This document shows, one piece after another, positions 53,570-63,149 of a stretch of 64,000 nucleotides of DNA; the stretch's first letter is position 1; each line of letters opens with the position of its first letter. The stretch spans positions 1-64,000 of the forward strand of contig NZ_JACKVK010000001.1 in NCBI RefSeq assembly GCF_025823185.1, written 5' to 3'. Made by a program: the position numbers and the translations under genes. This DNA is from Mycobacterium yunnanensis (lineage in GTDB: Bacteria; Actinomycetota; Actinomycetes; Mycobacteriales; Mycobacteriaceae). Below the pieces are notes generated by a model. The model ran no database searches and was not told where the DNA came from. It saw only the letters and a list, made by a program, of their open reading frames with translations.

Positions 53570-55258
53570 TCAGGCCCTCTCGGAGGTGGCCAGGTGCAGT
53601 GCGGCGAGATAGCCGAACGTCATGGCCGGCCCGATGGTACCGCCGGGTCCCGGATAGGTGTGGCCCATCACCGGCGAGCTGACGTTGCCTGCGGCGTAGA
53701 GACCCTCGATCACCGAACCGTCGTCGCGCAAGGCCCGACCGTTGACGTCGGTGCGCACACCACCCTTGGTGCCGAGGTCGCCGGGCACCAGCTTGGCTGC
53801 GTAGAACGGGCCGTGGCTGATCTCGCCGAGGTTCGGGTTGGGCTTGTTGGTCGGGTCGCCGTAGTAGCGGTCATACGCGCTCTCGCCGCGGTGGAAGTCC
53901 TCGTCGACGCCGGTGCGGGCGAAACCGTTGAACCGCTCGACGGTGTCCTTGAATTCACCGAGCGGCAGCCCGGTTCGCTCGGCCAGCTCCTCGATGGTGT
54001 CGGCCTTGACGACGACGCCGGACTCCAACCAGCGCTTCGGAATACGTTGGCCCGGTTGCAGTCCGGCGAAGATGTAGCGATCGCGGTACTGCTGGTCGAA
54101 CACGAGCCAGGACGGCACGTTCTCGCCGGGGCCCTCGCCCTGGCCGAACTCGCCGCCGTACATCCAGTGGCAGGCTTCGACGTAGGGCATCGACTCGTTC
54201 ATGAAGCGTTTGCCGCTGGTGTTGACGATGATCGAGCCGGGGGAGTTGCGCTCGGACAGCGCGAACCACGGCGCCCCCACCAGCGGGACGGTCGGGCCCC
54301 ACCAGGCGTCCTCCATCAATTCCAGTGCAGCACCGAGCTTTTCGGCGGCGATGATGCCGTCGCCGGTGTTGGCGACCGCGCCGACGGTCCATTCGGTGGT
54401 GATCGGTGCGCGCTGGTACTTCACCCGCATCTGCTCGTTGTGCTCGAAGCCACCGCTGCCGAGGATGACGCCTCGACGCGCCTTGATCAGTCGGGGTTCG
54501 ACGTCAGCGGCGTCGCGTGTGTCGACCACGTAGATCCCGCGCACGACACCGTTCTCGACGTAGAGATCGGTGAGGGCAGTGTTGAGTTGGACTGGCACGC
54601 CTGCTCTTTGGAGTCCGATGCGCATCGGGGCGATCAGGGCGCGCCCCATGCCGACGAGGTTCTTGCCGGTCACCTTGGCCCACGTCGCGCGAACGCCGAT
54701 CTTCAGGCTCCTGAGCACGCCACGCGGATGGCGCTTGAGCTGGTTGAGCCGCACGTAGTCCTGCTGCATGACGACCATGTTCATCGGAACCTTGCCGTAC
54801 GGCGGCTCGAGGCCCGCCTCGTCCGGTCCGAGTTTCTTCGCGTCGAATGGCTTGGGCTCGACCGAGCGGCCGGTCGGCTTCCCGCCTGCGGCCTCGGGGT
54901 AGTAGTCGGAGTAGCCGGGCACCCAGCACAGCTTCAACGGCGAATGCTTCAGCACGAACGACAGCATCTCGGGCCCGCGGTCCAGGTAGGTGTCGATCTT
55001 CTGAGGTTCGACCGCGTCGCCGATGATGGTGTGCAGGTAGGTGCGGGCCGCCTCCGCGGTGTCCTTCACGCCGTCCCGCTTCAGGACCTCGTTGTTCGGA
55101 ATCCAGACGCCACCACCCGATCGGGCGGTCGAACCTCCATAGTGCGGAGCCTTCTCGACGACTATCGTCGAGAGTCCCTGGTGGGCGGCGGTGAGTGCGG
55201 CCACCATGCCGGCGGCGCCGCTTCCGACCACGACGACGTCGTACTCCTTTTGAGTCAT
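53570..55258 (-). CDS. kstD: 3-ketosteroid delta1-dehydrogenase KstD
   Basis: This 562-residue flavoprotein starts MTQKEYDVVVVGSGAAGMVA with the FAD loop GSGAAG, then STARSGGGVWIPNN. The C-terminal GHTYPGPGGTIGPAMTFGYLA contains the catalytic Tyr and Gly region of the family. KstD introduces the 1(2) double bond into ring A, which leads to opening of ring B. The ATG lies one base after the KstR operator; an upstream in-frame extension would run through that operator and is rejected. It corresponds to Rv3537. Confidence 0.93.
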   Translation of the reverse strand: MTQKEYDVVVVGSGAAGMVAALTAAHQGLSTIVVEKAPHYGGSTARSGGGVWIPNNEVLKRDGVKDTAEAARTYLHTIIGDAVEPQKIDTYLDRGPEMLSFVLKHSPLKLCWVPGYSDYYPEAAGGKPTGRSVEPKPFDAKKLGPDEAGLEPPYGKVPMNMVVMQQDYVRLNQLKRHPRGVLRSLKIGVRATWAKVTGKNLVGMGRALIAPMRIGLQRAGVPVQLNTALTDLYVENGVVRGIYVVDTRDAADVEPRLIKARRGVILGSGGFEHNEQMRVKYQRAPITTEWTVGAVANTGDGIIAAEKLGAALELMEDAWWGPTVPLVGAPWFALSERNSPGSIIVNTSGKRFMNESMPYVEACHWMYGGEFGQGEGPGENVPSWLVFDQQYRDRYIFAGLQPGQRIPKRWLESGVVVKADTIEELAERTGLPLGEFKDTVERFNGFARTGVDEDFHRGESAYDRYYGDPTNKPNPNLGEISHGPFYAAKLVPGDLGTKGGVRTDVNGRALRDDGSVIEGLYAAGNVSSPVMGHTYPGPGGTIGPAMTFGYLAALHLATSERA

Positions 55259-55259
55259 G

Positions 55260-55273
55260 TAGAACACGTTATA
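55260..55273. promoter_or_regulatory. KstR-type operator between kstD and hsaE
   Basis: TAGAACACGTTATA fits TnnAACnnGTTnnA exactly. It is directly upstream of the kstD start and 56 bp before hsaE, so it can govern both divergent operons. It shares the core AGAACACGTT with the two sites at 18254 and 18333. Confidence 0.9.
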
Positions 55274-55329
55274 GAATTGCCCGGCCGACCCACAACTGTG
55301 CCGGTCGACGAAACGAGGGGACTTCACCG

Positions 55330-56115
55330 ATGTTGTCGTCTGCAGTGCGTGCGGAGTTGGCCGAGGAGTTGGCTGAGGCTGAGCGCAGCAAGGTGCCGTT
55401 GACGCCGTTGACCGATCGGTTCCCCGACCTGGACGTGGTGGACGCCTATGAGATTCAGCTGCTGAACATCCGGGCGCGGGTGGCCGCCGGTGCGCGGGTC
55501 GTCGGACACAAGGTGGGGCTGTCGTCGGAGGCGATGCAGCAGATGATGGGCGTCGACGAGCCCGATTATGGACATCTGCTCGACGACATGGAGGTCTTCG
55601 AGGAACGTCCGGTCCCGGCGGGGACGTTCCTGTATCCGCGGGTCGAGGTCGAGGTCGGCTTCATCTTGGCCGACGACCTGCCGGGTGCGGGGTGCACCGA
55701 GGACGACGTGTTGGCCGCGACGGCGGCGTTCGCGCCGTCGATCGAGTTGATCGACACCCGGATCACCGACTGGAAGATCAAGTTGGGTGACACGATCGCC
55801 GACAACGCGTCCTCGGCGGGGTGGGTGTTGGGCACCGACCGGGTGTCGCCGAAGGATCTCGACATCCGCAACGTGGACGCGGTGTTGACGCGCAACGGCG
55901 AGGTGGTCGCCGAAGGCCGCAGTGATGCGGTGTTGGGCAATCCGGTGACCGCGGTGGCGTGGTTGGCCCGCAAGGTCGACTCGTTTGGGGTGCGGTTGCG
56001 GGCGGGGGACGTCGTGTTACCCGGTTCGTGTACGCGGGCGATCGACGCCCGCCCCGGTGACGACTTCGTCGCCGACTTCCTGGGGCTGGGTTCAGTCCGT
56101 TTGTCCTTCGAGTGA
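55330..56115 (+). CDS. hsaE: 2-Hydroxyhexa-2,4-dienoate hydratase HsaE
   Basis: This 261-residue protein of the fumarylacetoacetase-like hydratase family has [22 protein letters not shown] (about 58-79), [15 protein letters not shown] (metal-binding acidic residues), and GWVLGTD. HsaE hydrates the dienoate from rings A/B cleavage to 4-hydroxy-2-oxohexanoate. It is first of hsaE-hsaG-hsaF and has a GAGGGG site before the ATG. It corresponds to Rv3536c. Confidence 0.92.
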   Translation: MLSSAVRAELAEELAEAERSKVPLTPLTDRFPDLDVVDAYEIQLLNIRARVAAGARVVGHKVGLSSEAMQQMMGVDEPDYGHLLDDMEVFEERPVPAGTFLYPRVEVEVGFILADDLPGAGCTEDDVLAATAAFAPSIELIDTRITDWKIKLGDTIADNASSAGWVLGTDRVSPKDLDIRNVDAVLTRNGEVVAEGRSDAVLGNPVTAVAWLARKVDSFGVRLRAGDVVLPGSCTRAIDARPGDDFVADFLGLGSVRLSFE

Positions 56116-56128
56116 GGAGTTCGTCGTC

Positions 56129-57046
56129 ATGGGAAACAAGGCAACGGTCGCGATCGTGGGGTCGGGCAACATCAGTACCGACCTGCTGTACAAGCTGCTG
56201 CGGTCGCAGTGGTTGGAGCCGCGGTGGATGATCGGCATCGACCCCGACAGCGAAGGCCTGGCGCGGGCGCGGAAGTTGGGGTTGGAGACCTCCGCCGAGG
56301 GGGTGGACTGGTTGTTGGCGCAGTCGGAGAAGCCGGATCTGGTGTTCGAGGCGACCAGTGCCTACGTGCACCGTGACGCCGCCCCGAAGTACGAGGCGGC
56401 CGGTATCCGGGCTATCGACCTCACCCCGGCGGCGGTCGGCCCGGGGGTGATCCCCCCGGCGAATCTGCGCGAGCATCTGGACTCGCCGAACGTGAACATG
56501 GTCACCTGTGGTGGGCAGGCCACCATCCCGATGGTGCATGCGGTCTCCCGTGTCGTGGAGGTGCCGTATGCCGAGATCGTGGCGTCGGTGTCGAGTGCGT
56601 CGGCGGGGCCGGGGACCCGGGCCAACATCGACGAGTTCACCAAGACCACCAGCAGGGGCATCGAGGTCATCGGCGGCGCCACTCGGGGCAAGGCGATCAT
56701 CATCCTCAACCCGGCCGAACCGCCGATGATCATGCGCGACACCATCTTCTGTGCCATCCCGGAGGATGCCGATCAGGATGCGATCACCGCGTCGATCACC
56801 GACGTCGCCGCTCAGGTGCAGTCCTATGTGCCGGGGTACCGGTTGCTCAACGAGCCGCAGTTCGACCCGCCCTCGATGCACTCGGGTGGACAAGCGTTGG
56901 TGACGGTGTTCGTGGAGGTGGAGGGGGCTGGTGACTATCTGCCGCCGTATGCCGGGAACTTGGACATCATGACCGCCGCGGCGACGAAGGTCGGCGAGGA
57001 GATCGCCCAAGAAGTTCTGGCCGCGACCACAGGGGGCCACGCATGA
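56129..57046 (+). CDS. hsaG: Acylating aldehyde dehydrogenase HsaG
   Basis: This 305-residue acetaldehyde/propionaldehyde dehydrogenase has the NAD loop [13 protein letters not shown] (about 7-19) and catalytic Cys in [14 protein letters not shown]. It works in a complex with HsaF, channelling propanal to propionyl-CoA. It lies 13 bases after hsaE and overlaps hsaF by four. It corresponds to Rv3535c. Confidence 0.93.
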   Translation: MGNKATVAIVGSGNISTDLLYKLLRSQWLEPRWMIGIDPDSEGLARARKLGLETSAEGVDWLLAQSEKPDLVFEATSAYVHRDAAPKYEAAGIRAIDLTPAAVGPGVIPPANLREHLDSPNVNMVTCGGQATIPMVHAVSRVVEVPYAEIVASVSSASAGPGTRANIDEFTKTTSRGIEVIGGATRGKAIIILNPAEPPMIMRDTIFCAIPEDADQDAITASITDVAAQVQSYVPGYRLLNEPQFDPPSMHSGGQALVTVFVEVEGAGDYLPPYAGNLDIMTAAATKVGEEIAQEVLAATTGGHA

Positions 57047-58089
57047 GCATCAGCGAGGACGTCTACTTCGACGCGTCGTGGGATGTGCGGATGACCGACA
57101 CGTCGCTGCGCGACGGGTCCCATCACAAGCGTCACCAGTTCACCGCCGAGGAGGTTCGGTCCATCGTGGCGGCGTTGGACGCCGCGGGGGTGCCGGTCAT
57201 CGAGGTCACCCACGGCGACGGCCTGGGGGGGTCGAGTTTCAACTACGGGTTCTCCAAGACCCCGGAGCAGGAGCTCATCGCGTTGGCGGCCCGGACGGCG
57301 ACGACGTCGAAGATCGCGTTCCTGATGCTGCCGGGGTTGGGCACGAAGGACGACATCGCCGAGGCGCAGCAGAACGGCGGGTCGATCTGCCGGATCGCGA
57401 CGCACTGCACCGAGGCCGACGTGTCGGTCCAGCACTTCGGGTTCGCCCGCGACCGCGGCCTGGAGACCGTCGGCTTCCTGATGATGGCCCACACCATCCC
57501 CCCGGAGAAGCTCGCCGCCCAGGCCCGCATCATGGCCGACGCGGGCTGTCAGTGCGTCTACGTCGTGGATTCCGCGGGTGCGCTGGTGCTGGAGGGGGTC
57601 TCCGAGCGGGTGGAGGCGTTGGTCGCCGAATTGGGATCGGATGCTCAGGTTGGTTTCCACGGTCACGAGAACTTGGGGCTTGGGGTGGCGAATTCGGTGG
57701 CGGCGGTGCGGGCCGGGGCCAAGCAGATCGACGGGTCCACCCGGCGCTTCGGTGCGGGTGCGGGTAATGCGCCGGTGGAGGCGATGATCGGGGTGTTCGA
57801 CAAGATCGGGGTGAAGACCGGGATCGACTTCTTCGAGATAGCCGACGCCGCCGAGGACGTGGTGCGCCCGGCGATGCCGCAGGAGTGCCTGTTGGACCGC
57901 AACGCGTTGGTGATGGGCTATTCGGGGGTGTATTCCAGCTTCCTCAAGCACGCCATCCGTCAGGCCGACCGTTACGGGGTGCCCGCCCATCAGCTGTTGC
58001 ACCGGGCCGGGCAGCGCAAGCTCATCGGCGGTCAGGAAGACCAACTCATCGACATCGCCCTAGAACTCAAACGCGAACAGGAAGCCTGA
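57043..58089 (+). CDS. hsaF: 4-Hydroxy-2-oxohexanoate aldolase HsaF
   Basis: This 348-residue DmpG-type aldolase has the N-terminal [16 protein letters not shown] motif and the metal/catalytic HGHENLG histidines near residue 205. [16 protein letters not shown] and the C-terminal dimerisation/aldehyde-channel domain follow. It splits 4-hydroxy-2-oxohexanoate to pyruvate and propanal. It closes the steroid locus on this side and corresponds to Rv3534c. Confidence 0.93.
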   Translation: MSISEDVYFDASWDVRMTDTSLRDGSHHKRHQFTAEEVRSIVAALDAAGVPVIEVTHGDGLGGSSFNYGFSKTPEQELIALAARTATTSKIAFLMLPGLGTKDDIAEAQQNGGSICRIATHCTEADVSVQHFGFARDRGLETVGFLMMAHTIPPEKLAAQARIMADAGCQCVYVVDSAGALVLEGVSERVEALVAELGSDAQVGFHGHENLGLGVANSVAAVRAGAKQIDGSTRRFGAGAGNAPVEAMIGVFDKIGVKTGIDFFEIADAAEDVVRPAMPQECLLDRNALVMGYSGVYSSFLKHAIRQADRYGVPAHQLLHRAGQRKLIGGQEDQLIDIALELKREQEA

Positions 58090-58114
58090 CAGAAACCCAC
58101 GGCAGGATGGGGCC

Positions 58115-59107
58115 GTGACTTCGGCCCCACCCAAGAGTCGGCGGCGCGTCGGCTCCCTCGAGGTACTGCTGCTCGGCTTGATCGTGCTGGCGTCGTCGGC
58201 CGGGGTGGTCAGCGGCTTCGTCGCCAACAGCTCGGCGTTGCGGACCTCCGCGACGGTGTTCTGCGGAGTCTTCGTCCAGGCCCTTCCGTTCTTGGTGCTC
58301 GGTGTGGTGGTCAGCGGGTTGATCGCGGCGTTCGTCAGCGCCGAACGACTGCAGCGGTGGCTGCCCCGTCGGCCGGCCCTGGCGGTGGCCGTGGCCGGCG
58401 TCGGCGGTGCCGCCCTCCCCGGATGCGAATGCGGTTCGGTTCCGGTCGCCAGGAGGTTGTTCGGCCCGGGCACCAACGGTGCGGCCGCGCTGACCTTCAT
58501 GCTGTCGGCGCCCGCGATCAATCCGGTGGTGCTCGTCGCGACGGCAGTGGCGTTCCCCGGGCAGCCGGCGATGGTGCTCGCGCGGTGCGTGGCCTCGCTG
58601 GTGACCGCCGTCGTCATGGGTCTGCTGTGGTCGCGCTTCGGCAAGGACGAGTGGGTGACGCGTGATCTGCCCGAGGCGGCGCCCGACGGATCGTCGAGGT
58701 GGGTCGTGTTCACCGAGGCGGCGCGGCACGACTTCTTGCAGGCAGCGTCGTACCTGGTGGTGGGGGCGGCCGCGGCGGCGGCACTGCACGTGCTGGTGCC
58801 TGCGTGGATGTTCGAGCATCTCGCGGGCCACCTCGTCGTCGGGGTGGTGACGATGGCTCTGCTCGCCGCGGTCCTGGCCCTGTGCTCGGAGGCCGACGCG
58901 TTCGTCGTCGCGAGCCTGACGATGGTTCCGCTGGTGCCGCGGTTGGTGTTCCTCGTGGTCGGCCCGGCGTTCGACGTGAAGCTGTCGGCGATGCACGCGG
59001 GTATGTTCGGCCGCCCGTTCGCGGTGCGCTTCGGGCCGGCCACGTTGGTCGTGGCGAGCGTCGTCGCGACCATCGTCGGATTGGCGATCCTGGGTGGTGG
59101 CGCGTGA
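58115..59107 (+). CDS. ArsP/DUF318-family permease
   Basis: This 330-residue membrane protein has about eight hydrophobic segments. The conserved cysteine motif is ALPGCECGSVPVARRL (near residue 105), and FMLSAPAINPVVL follows; both are diagnostic of COG0701 permeases. Family members include the organoarsenical exporter ArsP, but many paired with a TIGR03943 partner have unknown substrates. The next gene, overlapping by four bases, is that partner. GTG 58115 starts 26 bases after the hsaF stop. Confidence 0.82.
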   Translation: MTSAPPKSRRRVGSLEVLLLGLIVLASSAGVVSGFVANSSALRTSATVFCGVFVQALPFLVLGVVVSGLIAAFVSAERLQRWLPRRPALAVAVAGVGGAALPGCECGSVPVARRLFGPGTNGAAALTFMLSAPAINPVVLVATAVAFPGQPAMVLARCVASLVTAVVMGLLWSRFGKDEWVTRDLPEAAPDGSSRWVVFTEAARHDFLQAASYLVVGAAAAAALHVLVPAWMFEHLAGHLVVGVVTMALLAAVLALCSEADAFVVASLTMVPLVPRLVFLVVGPAFDVKLSAMHAGMFGRPFAVRFGPATLVVASVVATIVGLAILGGGA

Positions 59108-59829
59108 ACCGGAGCACGCAGAACCTGGTGCTGTTGCTCGTCGGGCTGAGCACCGCGGTGATGCTGGTCAAGGGCACCTATCTGAACTACGTCAAGCCCG
59201 GCCTGCTGCCGTGGCTGGCAGTGGCGTCGGCCGCGCTGGTGGTACTCGGCGCGGTCTCCATCGCGCGCGATCTCCGCCAGGCCTCGGCCCACGACCACGA
59301 CCACGACCACGACCACGATGAGCACGGTCACCGGCACCAACCGTGGCTGGGTTGGCTGCTGTTGATCCCCATCGCCATGGTGGCCTTCGTCGTCCCGCCT
59401 GCGCTCGACGCCCGCGGTGCGACCCCGGCGGCCGTGAGCGCACCGCAGCGGCGTGCCTTTCCGCCGCTGCCCCCCGGTGACGCGCCGACGGTGTCGCTAC
59501 CCGAGGTGGTGATGCGGGCCGCCGCCGACTCGACGAATTCCCTTGCCGGACGGTCGATCACACTGACCGGATTCACGCTGCACCAATCGGGAGGCGTCGA
59601 CCTTGGGCGCGTGGTGATCGTGTGCTGCGCGGCCGACGCGCAGCTCGCCCGCGTACACCTGACCGGACCGGAGGCGTCGACCGCCGCCGAGCACCCCGAG
59701 GACACCTGGTTGAAGATCGAAGGTCAGATCGTGCCAGGGTCATCCCATGCGAACGACGGGTACATCCCGACCATGACGGTCACCAGCGTCACGCCCGTCG
59801 AGAAGCCGGCCAACACCTATGCCTACTGA
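59104..59829 (+). CDS. TIGR03943-family permease partner with His-rich loop
   Basis: This 241-residue protein has two N-terminal membrane helices and a cytosolic or periplasmic loop HDHDHDHDHDEHGHRHQ (about residues 64-80) capable of binding metal. A third helix (WLGWLLLIPIAMVAFVVP) and a C-terminal soluble domain of about 110 residues with a CC pair (IVCCAADAQ) complete it. Such proteins are always found next to DUF318 permeases. The His/Asp run hints at zinc or a similar metal. GTG start overlaps the permease stop. Confidence 0.8.
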   Translation: MNRSTQNLVLLLVGLSTAVMLVKGTYLNYVKPGLLPWLAVASAALVVLGAVSIARDLRQASAHDHDHDHDHDEHGHRHQPWLGWLLLIPIAMVAFVVPPALDARGATPAAVSAPQRRAFPPLPPGDAPTVSLPEVVMRAAADSTNSLAGRSITLTGFTLHQSGGVDLGRVVIVCCAADAQLARVHLTGPEASTAAEHPEDTWLKIEGQIVPGSSHANDGYIPTMTVTSVTPVEKPANTYAY

Positions 59830-61003
59830 CGTCACCGGATTCGCCGACGAAGGCTTCGGTCCGGTCGCCGACGCGTTCGCCGACAACTTCCGTCGCGGAC
59901 CGGAGATCGGTGCCGCGTGCGCGGTGCACCACGACGGCCGGCTGGTGGTCGACCTGCACGGCGGCGTCGCCGACGCGCACACCGGGCGGCGGTGGACGGC
60001 CGACACGCTGACCGTCGGCTTCTCGGTCACCAAGGGGCTGATGGCGCTGTGCGGTTACCTTGCGCATCAGCGTGGGCTGCTGGACTTCGACGCCCCCGTC
60101 ACTTCGGTATGGCCGGAGTTCGCCGCAGGGGGCAAGCAGGACATCGTGATTCGCGACGTGTTCGCCCATCGCGCGGGTCTGATGGCACTCGACGCCGATT
60201 TAACCCTGGACGACGTGCTGGCCTGGGATCCGGTGATCCGCGCGATCGAGGCGCAGCGCCCGCTGTGGACCCCGGGCACGGCGTTCGCCTATCACGCGCT
60301 GACGTTCGGCTGGCTCACCGGCGAAATCCTGCGCCGGGCGACCGGGATGATGCCGGGAGCGCTGCTGCGTGCGTACTTCACCGATCGACTCGGGGTGGAC
60401 GCCTGGATCGGAGTGCCTGCGGACGTGGAGCACCGGGTGGCCCGGATGCACGCCCCACGATCGCGCCTGCTGAGGACCGGCTACCGCGCGATGCCGGCCA
60501 TCCTGCGGCGCATCGGAAAGGGGCCCGCCGTCCGCGCCGTCACCCTGGGTTCGGCATTTCCGTTCTCGTTGATCGACGGGTGTGCGGGGGACTTCAACAC
60601 CCCAGCCGTGCACGCCGCGCAGATTCCCGCCGCCAACGGCATCCTCGACGCTCGCGCTCTGGCGACGATCTACGCCTCGGCGGTGGCCCCCGTGACCGGC
60701 GCGCCCCTGCTGTCCGAGGCGTCGATCGCCGACGCGGTCACCGTGCGCTCGGTGGGCGACGGCTGGTCGGCCGCGCTCAGCCCGCCGGGAATCCGCTTCT
60801 CCACGGGGTTCCTGGTCGACGGAATTCCGTTTCGCCCGTTGCTCTCGAAGTCGTCGTTCGGACACGACGGCGCCAGCGGCAGCCTCGGCTTCGCCGACGC
60901 CGAGAGCAGGACGGGCTTCGGCTACGTCAACAACCTCATCGCGCCGCGTGATCACCGCGCGAACAACCTGTCCGCGGCGCTGCGACGGTGCCTCGGTCTC
61001 TAG
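59819..61003 (+). CDS. Beta-lactamase-fold serine hydrolase/esterase
   Basis: This 394-residue class C beta-lactamase-related esterase has the nucleophile motif SVTK (Ser69, Lys72), the Tyr motif YHA within TAFAYHALTFGWL, and a GHDGASGSLGFAD segment in place of KTG. Homologues are mycobacterial LipE/LipL-type esterases that hydrolyse short esters. There is no signal peptide. It overlaps the preceding gene by 11 bases but is functionally unrelated to it as far as can be seen. Confidence 0.84.
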   Translation: MPTDVTGFADEGFGPVADAFADNFRRGPEIGAACAVHHDGRLVVDLHGGVADAHTGRRWTADTLTVGFSVTKGLMALCGYLAHQRGLLDFDAPVTSVWPEFAAGGKQDIVIRDVFAHRAGLMALDADLTLDDVLAWDPVIRAIEAQRPLWTPGTAFAYHALTFGWLTGEILRRATGMMPGALLRAYFTDRLGVDAWIGVPADVEHRVARMHAPRSRLLRTGYRAMPAILRRIGKGPAVRAVTLGSAFPFSLIDGCAGDFNTPAVHAAQIPAANGILDARALATIYASAVAPVTGAPLLSEASIADAVTVRSVGDGWSAALSPPGIRFSTGFLVDGIPFRPLLSKSSFGHDGASGSLGFADAESRTGFGYVNNLIAPRDHRANNLSAALRRCLGL

Positions 61004-61025
61004 CGCGTCGGACCGTACCGGCACC

Positions 61026-63149
61026 ATGTACTTCATGGTGACCCGCGAGCAGGCGCAGACCATCCTCGAGCAGCTGGCCGGGCCCCAGGCCGTCCTGCGC
61101 GACGATCAGTGGACCGCAATCGAGGCACTCGTCGTGCAGCGCCGCCGCGCGCTGGTCGTGCAACGCACCGGCTGGGGCAAGTCGGCGGTGTACTTCATCG
61201 CCGCCAAGCTGCTGCGGGCCACCGGCCACGGCCCGACGGTAATCGTCTCGCCGCTGCTGGCGCTGATGCGCAACCAGGTACAGGCGGCCGACCGGGCCGG
61301 CGTCCGTGCGGCCACCATCAACTCGAGCAACGTCACCGATTGGGCCGACGTCCACGAGCGAGTGCGCACCGGTGACCTCGACGTGCTGCTGGTGAGCCCA
61401 GAGCGGTTGAACAATCCAGACTTTCGCGACCAGGTGCTGCCCGCCCTGGCACACGACGCCGGGCTGGTGGTCGTCGACGAGGCGCACTGCGTGTCGGACT
61501 GGGGCCACGACTTCCGGCCGGACTACCGCCGCATTCGCACACTGATCGCCGAGCTGGGCACCGACGTCCCGGTGCTCGCCACCACGGCCACCGCCAACGA
61601 CCGCGTGGTCGACGACGTGGCGAGCCAGCTCGGGGTGGGTGGCCGCGCACGTGAGGAGCAAGATGGGGCTCAGGACACGCTGGTGTTGCGCGGTGGGCTG
61701 GACCGCGAGTCGTTGCGGCTGTCGGTCGTCAAAGCGGGCAACCCGGCCCAGCGTGCGGCGTGGCTTGCCGCGCATATCGATTCGCTGCCGGGTTCGGGAA
61801 TCGTCTACACACTGACCGTGGCGCAGGCCAACGACGTCGCGGCACTGTTGCGCGATCAGGGACACCCCGTCGCGGCCTACACCGGAGCCACCGAGACCTC
61901 CGAGCGCGAGCAGCTCGAAGCCGACCTGTTGGGCAATCGCGTCAAGGCGTTGATCGCGACGTCGGCCCTTGGAATGGGTTTCGACAAGCCGGATCTGGGA
62001 TTCGTCGTGCACCTGGGTGCGCCGTCCTCGCCGATCGCGTACTACCAGCAGGTGGGCCGCGCGGGCCGCTCGACGGCCAGTGCCGAGGTGGTGCTGTTGC
62101 CGGGTCACGAAGATCAGGACGTGTGGCGCTACTTCTCGTCGGTCGCATTCCCGTCGGAGGCCATGGTGCGCAACGTGATCGACGCACTCGAGCCCGAGCG
62201 GCCGCAGTCCACGCCCGCGCTGGAACCGCTGGTCGACCTGGGGCGGACCCGGCTGGAGATGGTGCTCAAGGTGCTCGACGTCGACGGTGCGGTGCGGCGG
62301 GTGAAGGGCGGCTGGATCGGCACCGGCGTGCCGTGGGAGTACGACGAGGCCCGTTATCGAAAGCTCGACGAGGCCCGCAAGCGCGAGCAACAGGCGATGC
62401 TCGACTACCAGGTCACCGAGGGCTGCCGGATGGCCTTCCTCCGGGGTCAGCTCGACGACCCGGAACTCGGCGACGGTGAACGGTGCGGTCGTTGCGACAA
62501 CTGCACCGGCAAGCGGTACGACGCCTCGGTAGACCCCTCGTCGGCGGAGGACACCCGCCAGCGGTTGATGCGCCCTGGCGTCGAGATCGCGCCGCGCAAG
62601 CAGTGGCCCTCCGGCCTGGCGAAGCTCGGGGTCCAGCTGAGCGGCAAGATCGGCGACGGTCCGGAGCCGGGGCGGGTCATCGGACGGCTGACCGATCTGG
62701 GTTGGGGGGCGCGGCTGCGCCGCCTGCTCGACGAGCCGGACGCCGAGGTGCCCCAGGAGGTGGTGCAGGCGGCGGTGAAGGTACTGGCGTCGTGGAACTG
62801 GACGACCCGGCCGACCGCCGTGCTCGCAATGGACTCCGATCGACACCCGGTCTTGATCGGTTCGCTGGCTCGAGAGCTGGCGCGGCTCGGGCGGTTGACC
62901 GACCTCGGGACGCTGCAGTACGCGCCGGAGCGCCGACCGGTGACGGCTGCCAACTCCGCCTACCGCGTGGCGTCGCTCGACGGTGGTTGGCTCGCACCAG
63001 ATCCCGCTGTCATCGCCGGTGCGGGTGGGCCTGTGTTGTTGGTCGACGACATGACCGACACCGGCTGGACCATCACCATGGCGGCGCGCGTCGTCAGGTC
63101 GGCGGGGGCGTCGGAGGTGCTGCCGTTCGCGCTGGCCAGCACCAGCTAG
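61026..63149 (+). CDS. RecQ-like DNA helicase with C-terminal phosphoribosyltransferase-like domain
   Basis: This 707-residue superfamily 2 helicase has Walker A GWGKSAVY (about 49-56), DEAHCVSDWGHDF (151-163), TSALGMGFDKPD, QQVGRAGRS and the RecQ zinc site C-x-n-CGRCDNC near 490-510. The last 50 residues contain VLLVDDMTDTGWTITMAARV, a phosphoribosyltransferase signature, which is unusual for canonical RecQ but found in actinobacterial relatives. ATG 61026 or 61035 may be the start. Its TAG overlaps the convergent TAG of the next gene. Confidence 0.88.
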   Translation: MYFMVTREQAQTILEQLAGPQAVLRDDQWTAIEALVVQRRRALVVQRTGWGKSAVYFIAAKLLRATGHGPTVIVSPLLALMRNQVQAADRAGVRAATINSSNVTDWADVHERVRTGDLDVLLVSPERLNNPDFRDQVLPALAHDAGLVVVDEAHCVSDWGHDFRPDYRRIRTLIAELGTDVPVLATTATANDRVVDDVASQLGVGGRAREEQDGAQDTLVLRGGLDRESLRLSVVKAGNPAQRAAWLAAHIDSLPGSGIVYTLTVAQANDVAALLRDQGHPVAAYTGATETSEREQLEADLLGNRVKALIATSALGMGFDKPDLGFVVHLGAPSSPIAYYQQVGRAGRSTASAEVVLLPGHEDQDVWRYFSSVAFPSEAMVRNVIDALEPERPQSTPALEPLVDLGRTRLEMVLKVLDVDGAVRRVKGGWIGTGVPWEYDEARYRKLDEARKREQQAMLDYQVTEGCRMAFLRGQLDDPELGDGERCGRCDNCTGKRYDASVDPSSAEDTRQRLMRPGVEIAPRKQWPSGLAKLGVQLSGKIGDGPEPGRVIGRLTDLGWGARLRRLLDEPDAEVPQEVVQAAVKVLASWNWTTRPTAVLAMDSDRHPVLIGSLARELARLGRLTDLGTLQYAPERRPVTAANSAYRVASLDGGWLAPDPAVIAGAGGPVLLVDDMTDTGWTITMAARVVRSAGASEVLPFALASTS

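Noticed and set aside
53513..55402. A 629-residue plus-strand frame antisense to kstD
   Set aside because: Low-complexity, His/Val/Asp-rich text typical of the antisense of a high-GC gene; kstD on the other strand has all family motifs.
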